Positions 1-6,970 of a stretch of 7,248 bases of DNA are shown in pieces (the stretch's first letter is position 1; the number at the start of each line of letters is the position of its first letter). The stretch is from SAR202 cluster bacterium (GTDB taxonomy: Bacteria; Chloroflexota; Dehalococcoidia; UBA3495). Position numbers and translations under genes: made by a program. The stretch spans positions 1 to 7,248 of the forward strand of contig VFFT01000114.1 of the NCBI GenBank assembly GCA_009392775.1, read 5' to 3'. The notes below the pieces were generated by a model that was not told the origin of the DNA, made no database searches, and saw nothing but the letters and a program-made list of their open reading frames with translations.

Positions 1-1
1 T

Positions 2-1546
2 GGTGATTTTGCGACTAATTTGCCTTTGAGATTGTCACGCTCTACTAGTTTGAAGCCTATGGAACTAGCACAACGATTAGTTGAGACAATTCCCATTGGA
101 GCCGAGATTTCAAGCGTTGAGGCTGCTGCTCCAGGTTTTGTTAATTTCTCTCTGGATGATAAATGGGTTAGAGAACAGGTGGATGTTGTAAGAGAGTCAG
201 GACCTTCCTTCGGAAATGTTTCTCTTGGAAATGGGACCAGAACTATGGTTGAGTTCGTTAGTGTTAATCCTACTGGACCCGTACACGTTGGCCATGCTCG
301 TGGAGCTGTTCTGGGAAGTGTGTTAGCTAATATATTGTCTGCAGCTGGCTTTGACGTTTCCCGAGAATATTATGTCAACGATGCGGGTAGCCAGATGGAG
401 GCTTTTTATAGATCTGTTCATGCGAGATACCGAGAAGCTATTGGTCTTGATAGCGAATTTCCGGAGAACGGGTATCGTGGCGAGTATATCGCGGATATCG
501 CCGGTGACATTTTACAAGAATACGGAAAAAAATTTGCGGATATTGAAGTATCAGATGCAATTAAAGAAGTGGGGAGTATTGGCCGTGAGAAAATGGTGTC
601 CGTCATTGCATCTGATTTGGAGCAAATTGGCGTAAGCTTCCAGAATTGGTTCAGTGAACATTCTCTCTATGATGATAATGAATACGATAAGGCTATGCAG
701 ATATTGAAGGATCAAAACTATCTCGTAGAGAGAGAAGACGCATTGTGGTTTGCCTCTACGCTTTTGGGAGAAGATAAAGATAATGTGGTTGTCAGGTCTA
801 ATGGCGAGCCAACCTACTTTGCTTCGGATATCGCATATCACTACAATAAGTTTGCTTCTCGGGGCTTTGACAAGGTTGTAAATATTTGGGGAGCTGACCA
901 TCAAGGTCATGTGACTCGGATGAAAGCTGCAGTTAAGGCGTTAGGTCTTAATGAAGACGATCTTACGATCCTGATATCTCAACTCGTTACTTTGAAACGA
1001 GGCGACGAAGTAGTACGTGCTTCAAAGCGTACTGGAGATTTCGTAACTCTTAATGAATTAGTTGAGGAAGTTGGTTCTGATGCCTGCCGGTATTTCTTTT
1101 TGGCTAGGTCTGCTACCAGCCAAATGGAATTCGATCTTGAGTTAGCAAAGAAAGAATCGTCTGAAAACCCTGTCTATTATGTACAATATGCCCACGCAAG
1201 AAATGTTAGCATTTTAAACCTAGCTAGGTCGCAGAATATCGATTGGTCACTGGGTGATGTTCAGTTACTGACAGATCCTAATGAATTGAATCTGGTGAGG
1301 ACTATCCTGAGATTGCCGGAACTAGTCGAATATATGGCAGATAACCTAGAACCTCATCATTTGCCTCATTACGCCATGGAATTAGCGATAGCATTTCATT
1401 GGTTCTATGAGAATTGCCGGGTGATATCTGCCAAGAAAGAAGATGATCAGATGACTCTATCCCGGCTGAAGTTAGTTGAAGCATCACAGATTGTTCTCAA
1501 GAGAACCTTAGAGTTAATGGGGATGACTGCTCCCGAGCGTATGTAG
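2..1546 (+). CDS. argS: Arginyl-tRNA synthetase, 5'-truncated by window edge
   Basis: Class I aminoacyl-tRNA synthetase that charges tRNA-Arg with arginine using ATP in the cytoplasm. The reading frame is open to the left edge and the first visible residues, GDFATNLPLRLSR, match the family's N-terminal add-on domain (GDFATN). The TTG at 20 is therefore an internal leucine and the real start lies outside the window. About 514 residues are visible against a usual 550-590. The HIGH motif appears as HVGH (nt 284-295) after VNPTGP. The KMSKS loop appears as ASKRTG (nt 1019-1036), followed by the family block NPVYYVQYAHAR (about nt 1169-1204). The C-terminal DALR-type anticodon-binding domain runs from about nt 1190 and ends in the typical APERM before TAG. 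No frameshift or internal stop is seen. No intrinsic terminator is evident after it, and the next gene has its own promoter candidate. Confidence 0.97.
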   Translation, partial: GDFATNLPLRLSRSTSLKPMELAQRLVETIPIGAEISSVEAAAPGFVNFSLDDKWVREQVDVVRESGPSFGNVSLGNGTRTMVEFVSVNPTGPVHVGHARGAVLGSVLANILSAAGFDVSREYYVNDAGSQMEAFYRSVHARYREAIGLDSEFPENGYRGEYIADIAGDILQEYGKKFADIEVSDAIKEVGSIGREKMVSVIASDLEQIGVSFQNWFSEHSLYDDNEYDKAMQILKDQNYLVEREDALWFASTLLGEDKDNVVVRSNGEPTYFASDIAYHYNKFASRGFDKVVNIWGADHQGHVTRMKAAVKALGLNEDDLTILISQLVTLKRGDEVVRASKRTGDFVTLNELVEEVGSDACRYFFLARSATSQMEFDLELAKKESSENPVYYVQYAHARNVSILNLARSQNIDWSLGDVQLLTDPNELNLVRTILRLPELVEYMADNLEPHHLPHYAMELAIAFHWFYENCRVISAKKEDDQMTLSRLKLVEASQIVLKRTLELMGMTAPERM

Positions 1547-1593
1547 CCTCATTTCTAATTGTAAAAAGTACTTTCTCTGGCCATCAGTTAGCC

Positions 1594-1622
1594 TTGAATT
1601 AGCTCATTCGTAGGGTTATTAT
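1594..1622 (+). promoter_or_regulatory. Candidate sigma70-type promoter for the ABC exporter operon
   Basis: TTGAAT at 1594-1599 and TATTAT at 1617-1622 are separated by exactly 17 bases, each close to the -35 and -10 consensus. The predicted transcription start is near 1629, giving a leader of about 110 bases before the ATG at 1739. It sits in the only gap between argS and the ABC pair, so it would let the exporter be expressed independently of argS. It was identified by eye; AT-rich gaps can give such matches by chance. Confidence 0.5.
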
Positions 1623-1738
1623 TGATGCTAAATCTCATTGTTCGGCTTCCATCTTTGAAAGGTTACAACAAGTCACAACTGCTCTCATTTCGGGACGATC
1701 AAGATTCTTTAATTCTCTTTTGTGCCTTGTCTTGTTGA

Positions 1739-3553
1739 ATGCGAATACTCGTTAGAATTACATTAATGGCTTGGCGATATAAGGTTCGCCTCATACTGGC
1801 TTATATAGCTTTCGCAGCTGCAATCGCTTTCGCCCTTCTAGTACCACGGATTTTCGGGGACTCCATAGATTCTTTGGTGCTCGTCGAGGATGGAGCTGTT
1901 GTCCCCCAGGATGTAGCAATGTGGGGAATTGGAGGGCTCTTCTTTATGGCGGCGCTATTACTGGGCGCTAGCCTGATGAGAGGGTTCTCAGATTTTGGGC
2001 GCACATATGCTACGGATTCTTTGTCTCAAAAAGTTGCCTATGACATTAGAAATCTTTTGTATGACAAGCTCCAGCATATAAGTTTTGCTTATCATGACAA
2101 AGAACATACGGGAAATCTCATGTCGAAAGCTACATCCGATGTTGAGTCTATTCGCAGGTTTATCAATTTAGGTCTAGTTCGATCTCTAGATGTGATTGTT
2201 AGACTGATAGCAATAGTCGGCATACTGATGTTCTTGAACTGGAAACTTGCGCTGCTTAGTTTGATCTTTGTCCCGTTTGTAATTTTAAGATCGGCTATTG
2301 TTTTGAGACGACTGAGAAGGATGTGGCTCCATGTACAGGAGATCATGGGTGAAACGGTCACAGTGCTTCAGGAAAACCTTGTTGGCGTAAATGTAGTCAA
2401 GGCGTTTGCATCTGAAGACTATGAGATCCGGAAATACGCTGCTAAGGCTACTGAGCTTAGAGAAGAATATTTCCTAACAGAAAGACTCCAAGGTATAAAT
2501 AGTGCATGGATGACGTTTTATTTTACATTCGCGTTGGGAGTAGTCCTTTGGTTCGGTGGATGGGAAGTGGTACGAGGTAATCTGACGGCCGGTGGTTTAG
2601 CGCAGTTTGTGTTATACATGAATCAACTGACCTTCCCTATCAGACAATCGGCTCAGGTTATTAATAGTTTTTCTAGGGCTATCTCTTCTGGGCAAAGGAT
2701 ATTCGAAGTTTTGGACGCCGATTCTCCTGTGGAAGAGCGCCCTGATGCCCGTGTGTTAACCAGGTCAGAAGGTAAAGTAAGGTTGCAGGATGTATCTTTC
2801 TCATACGATGAACGAATTCCTGCTCTTAAGCATATCGACATAGGAGCTGAGCAAGGTCAAATAACGGCTATCTTAGGTTCTCCTGGCAGCGGTAAAAGTA
2901 CTATCGTAAACCTACTGCCCAGATTCTACGACGTTACTGAGGGCAGCATAACTATAGATGGGAACGATATACGTGAATTCACTCTTGAGTCGTTGCGAAG
3001 GAACGTCGGTATTGTTCAGCAAGATGTCTTCTTATTCAGTGCTACGATTAGAGATAATATCGCCTACGGTGTTGCCAACGCTACAGAAGACGATGTTATA
3101 AACGCTGCGAAAATAGCCCAGCTGCATGAACATATAATTAGCCTACCCCAGGGATATGACACGTGGGTCGGAGAACGTGGTTCCACCCTGTCTGGTGGGC
3201 AACGTCAGAGACTTTCTATTGCAAGAACCGTATTGATTAATCCTCCAGTATTAATTTTGGATGATTCTACCTCTAGTGTTGATGTAGAAACTGAAAGACT
3301 TATACACAGGGCTATGATAGACGTTATGAAAGGAAGAACGACTTTTGTAATTGCCCATAGATTAAGTACTGTAAGAGAAGCTGATCTAATTGTAGTGTTA
3401 AAGGATGGAGAGATAGCTGAGCAAGGGACGCATGACGAATTGCTATCTGCTAACGGTATATATCGGGATATATATGATTTACAGCTGAGGCCACAAGAAG
3501 AACTGTTGCTCGATGCTGCAATCTCAAACTCTGACGCTGGAGGAGACAATTAA
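1739..3553 (+). CDS. ABC exporter half-transporter, degenerate-Walker B subunit (TMD-NBD, 604 aa)
   Basis: Type IV (MsbA/Sav1866-like) ABC exporter subunit in the cytoplasmic membrane. The N-terminal half has about six hydrophobic segments (roughly residues 16-36, 61-81, 147-167, 168-186, 255-275, 286-306). The nucleotide-binding domain starts near residue 345: A-loop Tyr356, Walker A GSPGSGKST 380-388, Q-loop Gln428, canonical signature LSGGQ 484-488, Walker B LILDD 505-509 and H-loop His540. The catalytic glutamate after Walker B is replaced by Asp509 (nt 3263-3265), as in the degenerate-site subunit of heterodimeric exporters such as TM287/288, BmrCD and LmrCD. The partner is the next gene. 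Start choice: TGA directly precedes ATG 1739 in frame, so the only alternatives are downstream, for example ATG 1766. No Shine-Dalgarno is visible before either. The substrate cannot be told from sequence; drugs or lipids are usual. Confidence 0.95.
   Translation: MRILVRITLMAWRYKVRLILAYIAFAAAIAFALLVPRIFGDSIDSLVLVEDGAVVPQDVAMWGIGGLFFMAALLLGASLMRGFSDFGRTYATDSLSQKVAYDIRNLLYDKLQHISFAYHDKEHTGNLMSKATSDVESIRRFINLGLVRSLDVIVRLIAIVGILMFLNWKLALLSLIFVPFVILRSAIVLRRLRRMWLHVQEIMGETVTVLQENLVGVNVVKAFASEDYEIRKYAAKATELREEYFLTERLQGINSAWMTFYFTFALGVVLWFGGWEVVRGNLTAGGLAQFVLYMNQLTFPIRQSAQVINSFSRAISSGQRIFEVLDADSPVEERPDARVLTRSEGKVRLQDVSFSYDERIPALKHIDIGAEQGQITAILGSPGSGKSTIVNLLPRFYDVTEGSITIDGNDIREFTLESLRRNVGIVQQDVFLFSATIRDNIAYGVANATEDDVINAAKIAQLHEHIISLPQGYDTWVGERGSTLSGGQRQRLSIARTVLINPPVLILDDSTSSVDVETERLIHRAMIDVMKGRTTFVIAHRLSTVREADLIVVLKDGEIAEQGTHDELLSANGIYRDIYDLQLRPQEELLLDAAISNSDAGGDN
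3539..3546 (+). promoter_or_regulatory. Strong Shine-Dalgarno for the second ABC gene, inside the first
   Basis: GGAGGAGA lies 7-8 bases before the ATG at 3554, within the last codons of the upstream ABC gene, whose TAA abuts that ATG. The arrangement fixes the start of the second gene and indicates translational coupling within one operon. It contrasts with the first ABC gene, which has no recognisable Shine-Dalgarno. Confidence 0.85.
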
Positions 3554-5455
3554 ATGAGAGGACACGGCGGCGGAGGGATGCTCAGTGGTCTTAGGGGAAC
3601 AAACGCAGGTGGTATGCATGCTCCCACTGCAGACAATCTGACTGACGATGAGGCTTTAGGAAAAGTTTACGACAACACCGTTGTAATGAGGCTACTAACA
3701 TACATAGCCCCCTACAAGAAAGACGCTTTAATGTCGCTCTTTGCAGTTGCTATCTATACGGCTGCCAACGTATGTATACCATTGTTAATAATGCTTGGAA
3801 TTAATTGGGGTGTTAATAGTGGTAATGTTAACAACCTCCATTTAGTGGGACTAGCCTTTTTTGTAGTCACGTTAGTCCATTTCGGAGCGAACTATTTGCA
3901 GTTTGTATACGTGGCCAAGGTAGGCCAGGGAATACTGTATTCTCTGAGAACAGAAATGTTTGATCATTTGCAAGAGTTATCTACGTCGTTTTTCCATAGG
4001 ACATCGGTTGGCAGAATAATGTCTCGTAGCCTTAGCGATGTTAATCAGATACAAGAAACTTTTGAGTTGATCGTTGTGGCGTTGGCTGATTTATTAAGCC
4101 TATTTGGCATAGTCATTGCTATGCTAATAATAGATTGGCAGTTAGCACTTGTAAGCTTAAGTATTGTGCCGGTTCTGTTCCTGATCTTGGGATATTGGCA
4201 AAGATTTGCGAAAAGGTCGTTCATTCGCATTCGGCGCGCGATAGCAATGGTCAATGGAGAGTACAATCAGAATATTACAGGGGTTCGGGTTGTTCAGAGC
4301 CTTAACAGGCAAGATGAAAACCTTGCTCACTTTGACGGTCTCAACCAAGAGCATCTTGACGCGAATTTGGAAGCAAGTCGATTTTCCGGCGGACTTCAGC
4401 CCACTGTTGAGTTTTTAACAGGGATCGGGATGGGCTTCGGGATTATTTTCGTCGGGGGATTGCTTTTGCAAAGAGGAGAAGTTGAGTGGGGCGTGTTGGT
4501 AGCCTTTGCTTTATGGATTCAGAGGTTTTTTGAGCCCATTCGTCAACTAACAATGCAATACAGTCAATTACAAAGGGCTATGTCTGCTGGAGTTAGAATA
4601 TTTGAACTCCTAGATGTAGAACCTGAAGTTAAAGATGCTGATGATGCTGGCGATATGCCTCCTTTAAAGGGGGATATTGAATTCAAAAATGTAGATTTCC
4701 ACTATGTTCCGGGTGTTGAAGTTATAAAAGACGTTAGTTTGAAAATTAACGCAGGTGAAAACGTGGCGTTAGTAGGTTCTACTGGAGCGGGTAAAAGTAC
4801 TTTTGTGACGTTGGTGCATAGATTTGCTGATGTTACCGGTGGGAGTATTTCTATTGATGGATACGACATTAAAAGCGTAAAACGTAGTTCACTAGTTGGG
4901 CAGATGAGCATGGTGTTACAAGAACCCTATCTGTTTTCAGGTACAGTTAAAGAGAATATCCGATATAGTCACGAAGAAGCGTCAGATGATGATATAGCGC
5001 GAGCTGCAGAAGCAGTGGGGGCCCACGATTTCATCATGTCACTAGAAGATGGATATGACTCTATACTGGCAGAAAGGGGTATAAATCTAAGCGTAGGACA
5101 AAGGCAACTTATTAGCTTCGCTAGAGCGGTAGTTGCTGATCCTAGGATACTCGTCTTGGATGAAGCCACAGCTAATATTGATACGCATACAGAATTGGTC
5201 ATTCAAGAAGCTCTCAAAAGGGTTCTGGAAGGCCGTACATCCATTGTTATTGCCCATAGACTGTCGACTATAAGGAACGCCGATAAGATAGTCGTCTTAG
5301 ATCAAGGAAGAATTGCTGAGGTAGGAAAACATGAAGACCTATTATCTCAGAACGGCGTTTATGCAAAGCTCTATGCTATTAATTACGGGCTAAGTAATGG
5401 TTCTGAGTCATCAGAGTCGGAAAGCACGGTTTTGTCGCCAGGTGATAACGACTAG
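3554..5455 (+). CDS. ABC exporter half-transporter, catalytic-glutamate subunit (TMD-NBD, 633 aa)
   Basis: Second subunit of the exporter, also TMD-NBD. The N-terminus has a glycine-rich cytosolic extension (about residues 1-40, starting MRGHGGGGM) before six hydrophobic segments (roughly 58-86, 97-117, 172-192, 196-214, 288-306, 312-330). The nucleotide-binding domain has A-loop Tyr384, Walker A GSTGAGKST 408-416, Q-loop Gln456, Walker B LVLDE 533-537 with catalytic Glu537, and H-loop His568. Its signature is LSVGQ (512-516), a departure from LSGGQ. In the head-to-tail NBD dimer this altered signature faces the Asp-type Walker B of the partner, while Glu537 faces the partner's LSGGQ. The pair is thus a heterodimer with one hydrolytic and one degenerate site. 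A serine- and acid-rich tail (about 613-633) follows the NBD. The gene is coupled to the upstream gene with no spacer and ends one base from the convergent nuclease gene. Confidence 0.95.
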   Translation: MRGHGGGGMLSGLRGTNAGGMHAPTADNLTDDEALGKVYDNTVVMRLLTYIAPYKKDALMSLFAVAIYTAANVCIPLLIMLGINWGVNSGNVNNLHLVGLAFFVVTLVHFGANYLQFVYVAKVGQGILYSLRTEMFDHLQELSTSFFHRTSVGRIMSRSLSDVNQIQETFELIVVALADLLSLFGIVIAMLIIDWQLALVSLSIVPVLFLILGYWQRFAKRSFIRIRRAIAMVNGEYNQNITGVRVVQSLNRQDENLAHFDGLNQEHLDANLEASRFSGGLQPTVEFLTGIGMGFGIIFVGGLLLQRGEVEWGVLVAFALWIQRFFEPIRQLTMQYSQLQRAMSAGVRIFELLDVEPEVKDADDAGDMPPLKGDIEFKNVDFHYVPGVEVIKDVSLKINAGENVALVGSTGAGKSTFVTLVHRFADVTGGSISIDGYDIKSVKRSSLVGQMSMVLQEPYLFSGTVKENIRYSHEEASDDDIARAAEAVGAHDFIMSLEDGYDSILAERGINLSVGQRQLISFARAVVADPRILVLDEATANIDTHTELVIQEALKRVLEGRTSIVIAHRLSTIRNADKIVVLDQGRIAEVGKHEDLLSQNGVYAKLYAINYGLSNGSESSESESTVLSPGDND

Positions 5456-5456
5456 A

Positions 5457-5930
5457 TCATTTCCAGAGGCAGCCCTTTTCTGACCTAAGAGAGAGTTTTT
5501 GAACGCTTATCAGGTGATCCTTGTGTTGACCGTCTCTTCGCCAAGCTTCTGCTAACCCTTTAGCTATAAGATGTTCGTCTATGCTTTCCCCTGATTCTGT
5601 GTATGCATAATAAAGGCGCCTTTGAAAATTATCTGTGGAGCGAGGCCCTTCCTCCACCCTTATACGGTTCCCTGATAATTTTCTAAGTTCGGTTTTAGCC
5701 TCGCCGTAACAAGGTTCTCCTATTTCGGGAGCGTCTATTCCGAACAGTCGAATCCTGCCTTCACTACTGTCGATAGTATCTCCATCAATAGTTTTGCCTA
5801 CCGTCACTGGTCGACAGGCGGTGCAGCATAGGGTTGTTTGGCAAGGTTCGCTGGTCAATACTCTTGATTCTCCTGAATGACAGGCTAGCAAGGAGAGTAG
5901 CAACACAATGAGGGCGTATCGCATAGTCAT
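5457..5930 (-). CDS. Lipoprotein thermonuclease (staphylococcal nuclease family, 157 aa)
   Basis: Predicted membrane-anchored, Ca2+-dependent nuclease of the SNase fold, acting outside the cytoplasmic membrane. Residues 1-16 form a short signal peptide ending in lipobox LLAC with lipidation Cys17. The SNase domain spans about residues 42-157. By motif alignment to staphylococcal nuclease, Asp51 (in IDGDTI) matches D21, Arg61 and Asp66 (RLFGIDAPE) match R35 and D40, Glu69 matches E43, and Arg104 (NFQRRL) matches R87, so the active site is complete. Cys74 and Cys154 (GCLW) could form a disulfide. A linker between lipid anchor and domain carries an unusual cysteine cluster (Cys30, 35, 36, 39). 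ATG at 5930 was chosen; Met3 is an alternative and neither has a clear Shine-Dalgarno. It lies 22 bases downstream of the hydrolase gene, probably in the same operon. Likely roles are nucleic-acid scavenging or eDNA processing. Confidence 0.93.
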   Translation of the reverse strand: MTMRYALIVLLLSLLACHSGESRVLTSEPCQTTLCCTACRPVTVGKTIDGDTIDSSEGRIRLFGIDAPEIGEPCYGEAKTELRKLSGNRIRVEEGPRSTDNFQRRLYYAYTESGESIDEHLIAKGLAEAWRRDGQHKDHLISVQKLSLRSEKGCLWK

Positions 5931-5952
5931 TTACTCGAGTCAGCTATTTTTA

Positions 5953-6828
5953 CTAGTTGTTTCTTATGAATTCTTCAATGATTGAGGCTAATAAGGCTGG
6001 CTTATGGTATCCGATATCATGAATAGTATCTGCGATCCATATGACCTCACAATTAGGTATAATTGATTCTGCAGCTGACACCATTATTTCGCGTAAACGT
6101 GCAAACTCTGTATTTGCTCGGTCCGGTTGAGGTCCAGCAGCAACTATTAAAGTCGGACATGTTACTTCAGGTAGTGTTACGGATGGAGGGGTCTCCCACA
6201 TTGTTCGTAATATTTGTGCGTGGTTGTCAGGGTGCAGGATATCCTTTATTTCCTGTGCATCGTCCTCGTAGACCATGCTGAGTACGGTTTCTTCCAAATC
6301 TGTGTCCCAGCACTCTCTTAGTTGGTATTGCATTCTTTCTATGAATTGCGTGCGTTTGCCCGAAACATCTCTGGGAGAGAACCTTGACTTAAAGGTTTCC
6401 CAACTGGGATTAGGAAGCAAATGTCCGTCCTGGAACCCGCCATCAACCATGATTAGATGTGACACTCTGGATGGAAACAGTGCCGATATATTTGAGGCTA
6501 CGTGGCCTCCCCAGGAATGTCCGATCAAAGGAATATTATTAAGGCTTTCGTGGTCAAGGAGGTTTACAATGTCTTTAGATAGTGTTGCCCAGTCATAGCC
6601 TGTAGTAGCTTGATAAGACTTCCCGTGCCCTCTTTGGTCAGGTGCAATAAGGGAAAAATCTTGTAGGTAGCCGGCTAGTCGGTTATACCATTGTGCGGAG
6701 GAAGCCAATCCATGGAGACCGATTATGGGAGGTTTTTTGTTCTGCCATTTCATATAATGCACTTGCATATCTGCAGATTCTAACCATTTGTCTTCGGGTA
6801 ATAATAGGAAATCCTTATGGTTTTGCAA
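5953..6828 (-). CDS. Alpha/beta-fold hydrolase, 291 aa, TTG start
   Basis: Cytoplasmic serine hydrolase of the alpha/beta-hydrolase superfamily; no signal peptide is seen. Visible features in order: oxyanion-hole HG motif at 39-40 (GLHGLASS), DQRGHGKS at 64-71, nucleophile elbow GHSWGG at 103-108 with Ser105, a helical cap region around 137-220, a strand with following acid PTLIVAAGPQPD ending at Asp236 (likely catalytic acid), and a C-terminal catalytic histidine, best His270 (IHDIGYHKP). Length and layout fit esterases, C-C bond hydrolases and haloperoxidase-like enzymes, so the substrate is not assigned. The start is the TTG at 6828: GGGAG (6838-6842) sits 9 bases upstream, no in-frame ATG or GTG lies between it and the upstream stop at 6880-6882, and the next in-frame ATG (residue 21) lacks a ribosome binding site. 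It is the first gene of a two-gene minus-strand unit with the nuclease. Confidence 0.92.
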   Translation of the reverse strand: MQNHKDFLLLPEDKWLESADMQVHYMKWQNKKPPIIGLHGLASSAQWYNRLAGYLQDFSLIAPDQRGHGKSYQATTGYDWATLSKDIVNLLDHESLNNIPLIGHSWGGHVASNISALFPSRVSHLIMVDGGFQDGHLLPNPSWETFKSRFSPRDVSGKRTQFIERMQYQLRECWDTDLEETVLSMVYEDDAQEIKDILHPDNHAQILRTMWETPPSVTLPEVTCPTLIVAAGPQPDRANTEFARLREIMVSAAESIIPNCEVIWIADTIHDIGYHKPALLASIIEEFIRNN

Positions 6829-6837
6829 TTGAAAAAA

Positions 6838-6842
6838 CTCCC
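6838..6842 (-). promoter_or_regulatory. Shine-Dalgarno deciding the TTG start of the hydrolase
   Basis: On the minus strand GGGAG is followed by a nine-base T-rich spacer and then TTG at 6828-6826. The minus-strand ATG at 6851-6849 is out of frame, so this ribosome binding site supports TTG initiation. Confidence 0.7.
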
Positions 6843-6870
6843 GTAAAACATGGGTAGGAATGAATTCAAG

Positions 6871-6879
6871 ATTATAGCA
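6871..6879 (-). promoter_or_regulatory. Extended -10 promoter for the hydrolase-nuclease operon
   Basis: The minus strand reads TGCTATAAT at 6879-6871: a perfect TATAAT preceded by the TGn extension. The -35 region at 16-18 base spacing is poor (for example TACGGT), as is common for extended -10 promoters. The predicted start of transcription is near 6864, about 35 bases before the TTG, with the Shine-Dalgarno inside this leader. Confidence 0.6.
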
Positions 6880-6927
6880 TTAAAGCAGCTTCACCGTATC
6901 ATTTGACTACAGCAATACAGAAGTTAG

Positions 6928-6936
6928 TGATAATAT
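6928..6936 (+). promoter_or_regulatory. Candidate promoter for the acyl-CoA-dehydrogenase-like gene
   Basis: TGATAATAT at 6928-6936 reads as an extended -10 (TGn followed by TAATAT), giving a predicted start near 6943 and a leader of about 34 bases. TTGACT at 6903-6908 looks like a -35 but lies 20 bases from the alternative hexamer GATAAT (6929-6934), longer than ideal. It diverges from the hydrolase promoter, with about 50 bases between the two -10 elements. Confidence 0.4.
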
Positions 6937-6963
6937 ACGCTTGTCTTTATGAAAGAGAATGTC

Positions 6964-6970
6964 AGGGGAG
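6964..6970 (+). promoter_or_regulatory. Shine-Dalgarno before GTG 6977
   Basis: AGGGGAG ends 6 bases before the GTG at 6977. It would lie inside the coding sequence if the in-frame ATG at 6959 were used, which is the main reason for preferring GTG. Confidence 0.7.

Noticed and set aside
20..22. TTG as the start codon of the arginyl-tRNA synthetase
   Set aside because: The frame is open upstream and encodes GDFATN, a conserved internal ArgS motif, so this TTG is a leucine codon within a gene that begins outside the window.
551..910. Minus-strand open frame of about 119 codons within argS
   Set aside because: It lies entirely opposite a well-conserved ArgS coding region and its translation has no recognisable motif, so it is a shadow frame.
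1565..1574. Perfect palindrome AAAGTACTTT downstream of argS as a terminator or operator
   Set aside because: It has no loop, is AT-rich and is not followed by a clean T run; ten-base palindromes occur by chance.
1625..1738. A 37-codon ORF in the gap before the ABC operon as a real gene
   Set aside because: It has no Shine-Dalgarno, its ATG is upstream of the predicted transcription start, and the peptide has no recognisable feature. It is kept only as a point about the ABC start.
3205..3549. Minus-strand open frame of about 114 codons opposite the first ABC gene
   Set aside because: It overlaps the conserved NBD coding sequence, is Ser/Ile-rich as antisense frames often are, and has no start signal.
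6275..6598. Plus-strand open frame of about 107 codons opposite the hydrolase
   Set aside because: It is antisense to the nucleophile elbow and cap region of a clear alpha/beta hydrolase, with no ribosome binding site or motif of its own.
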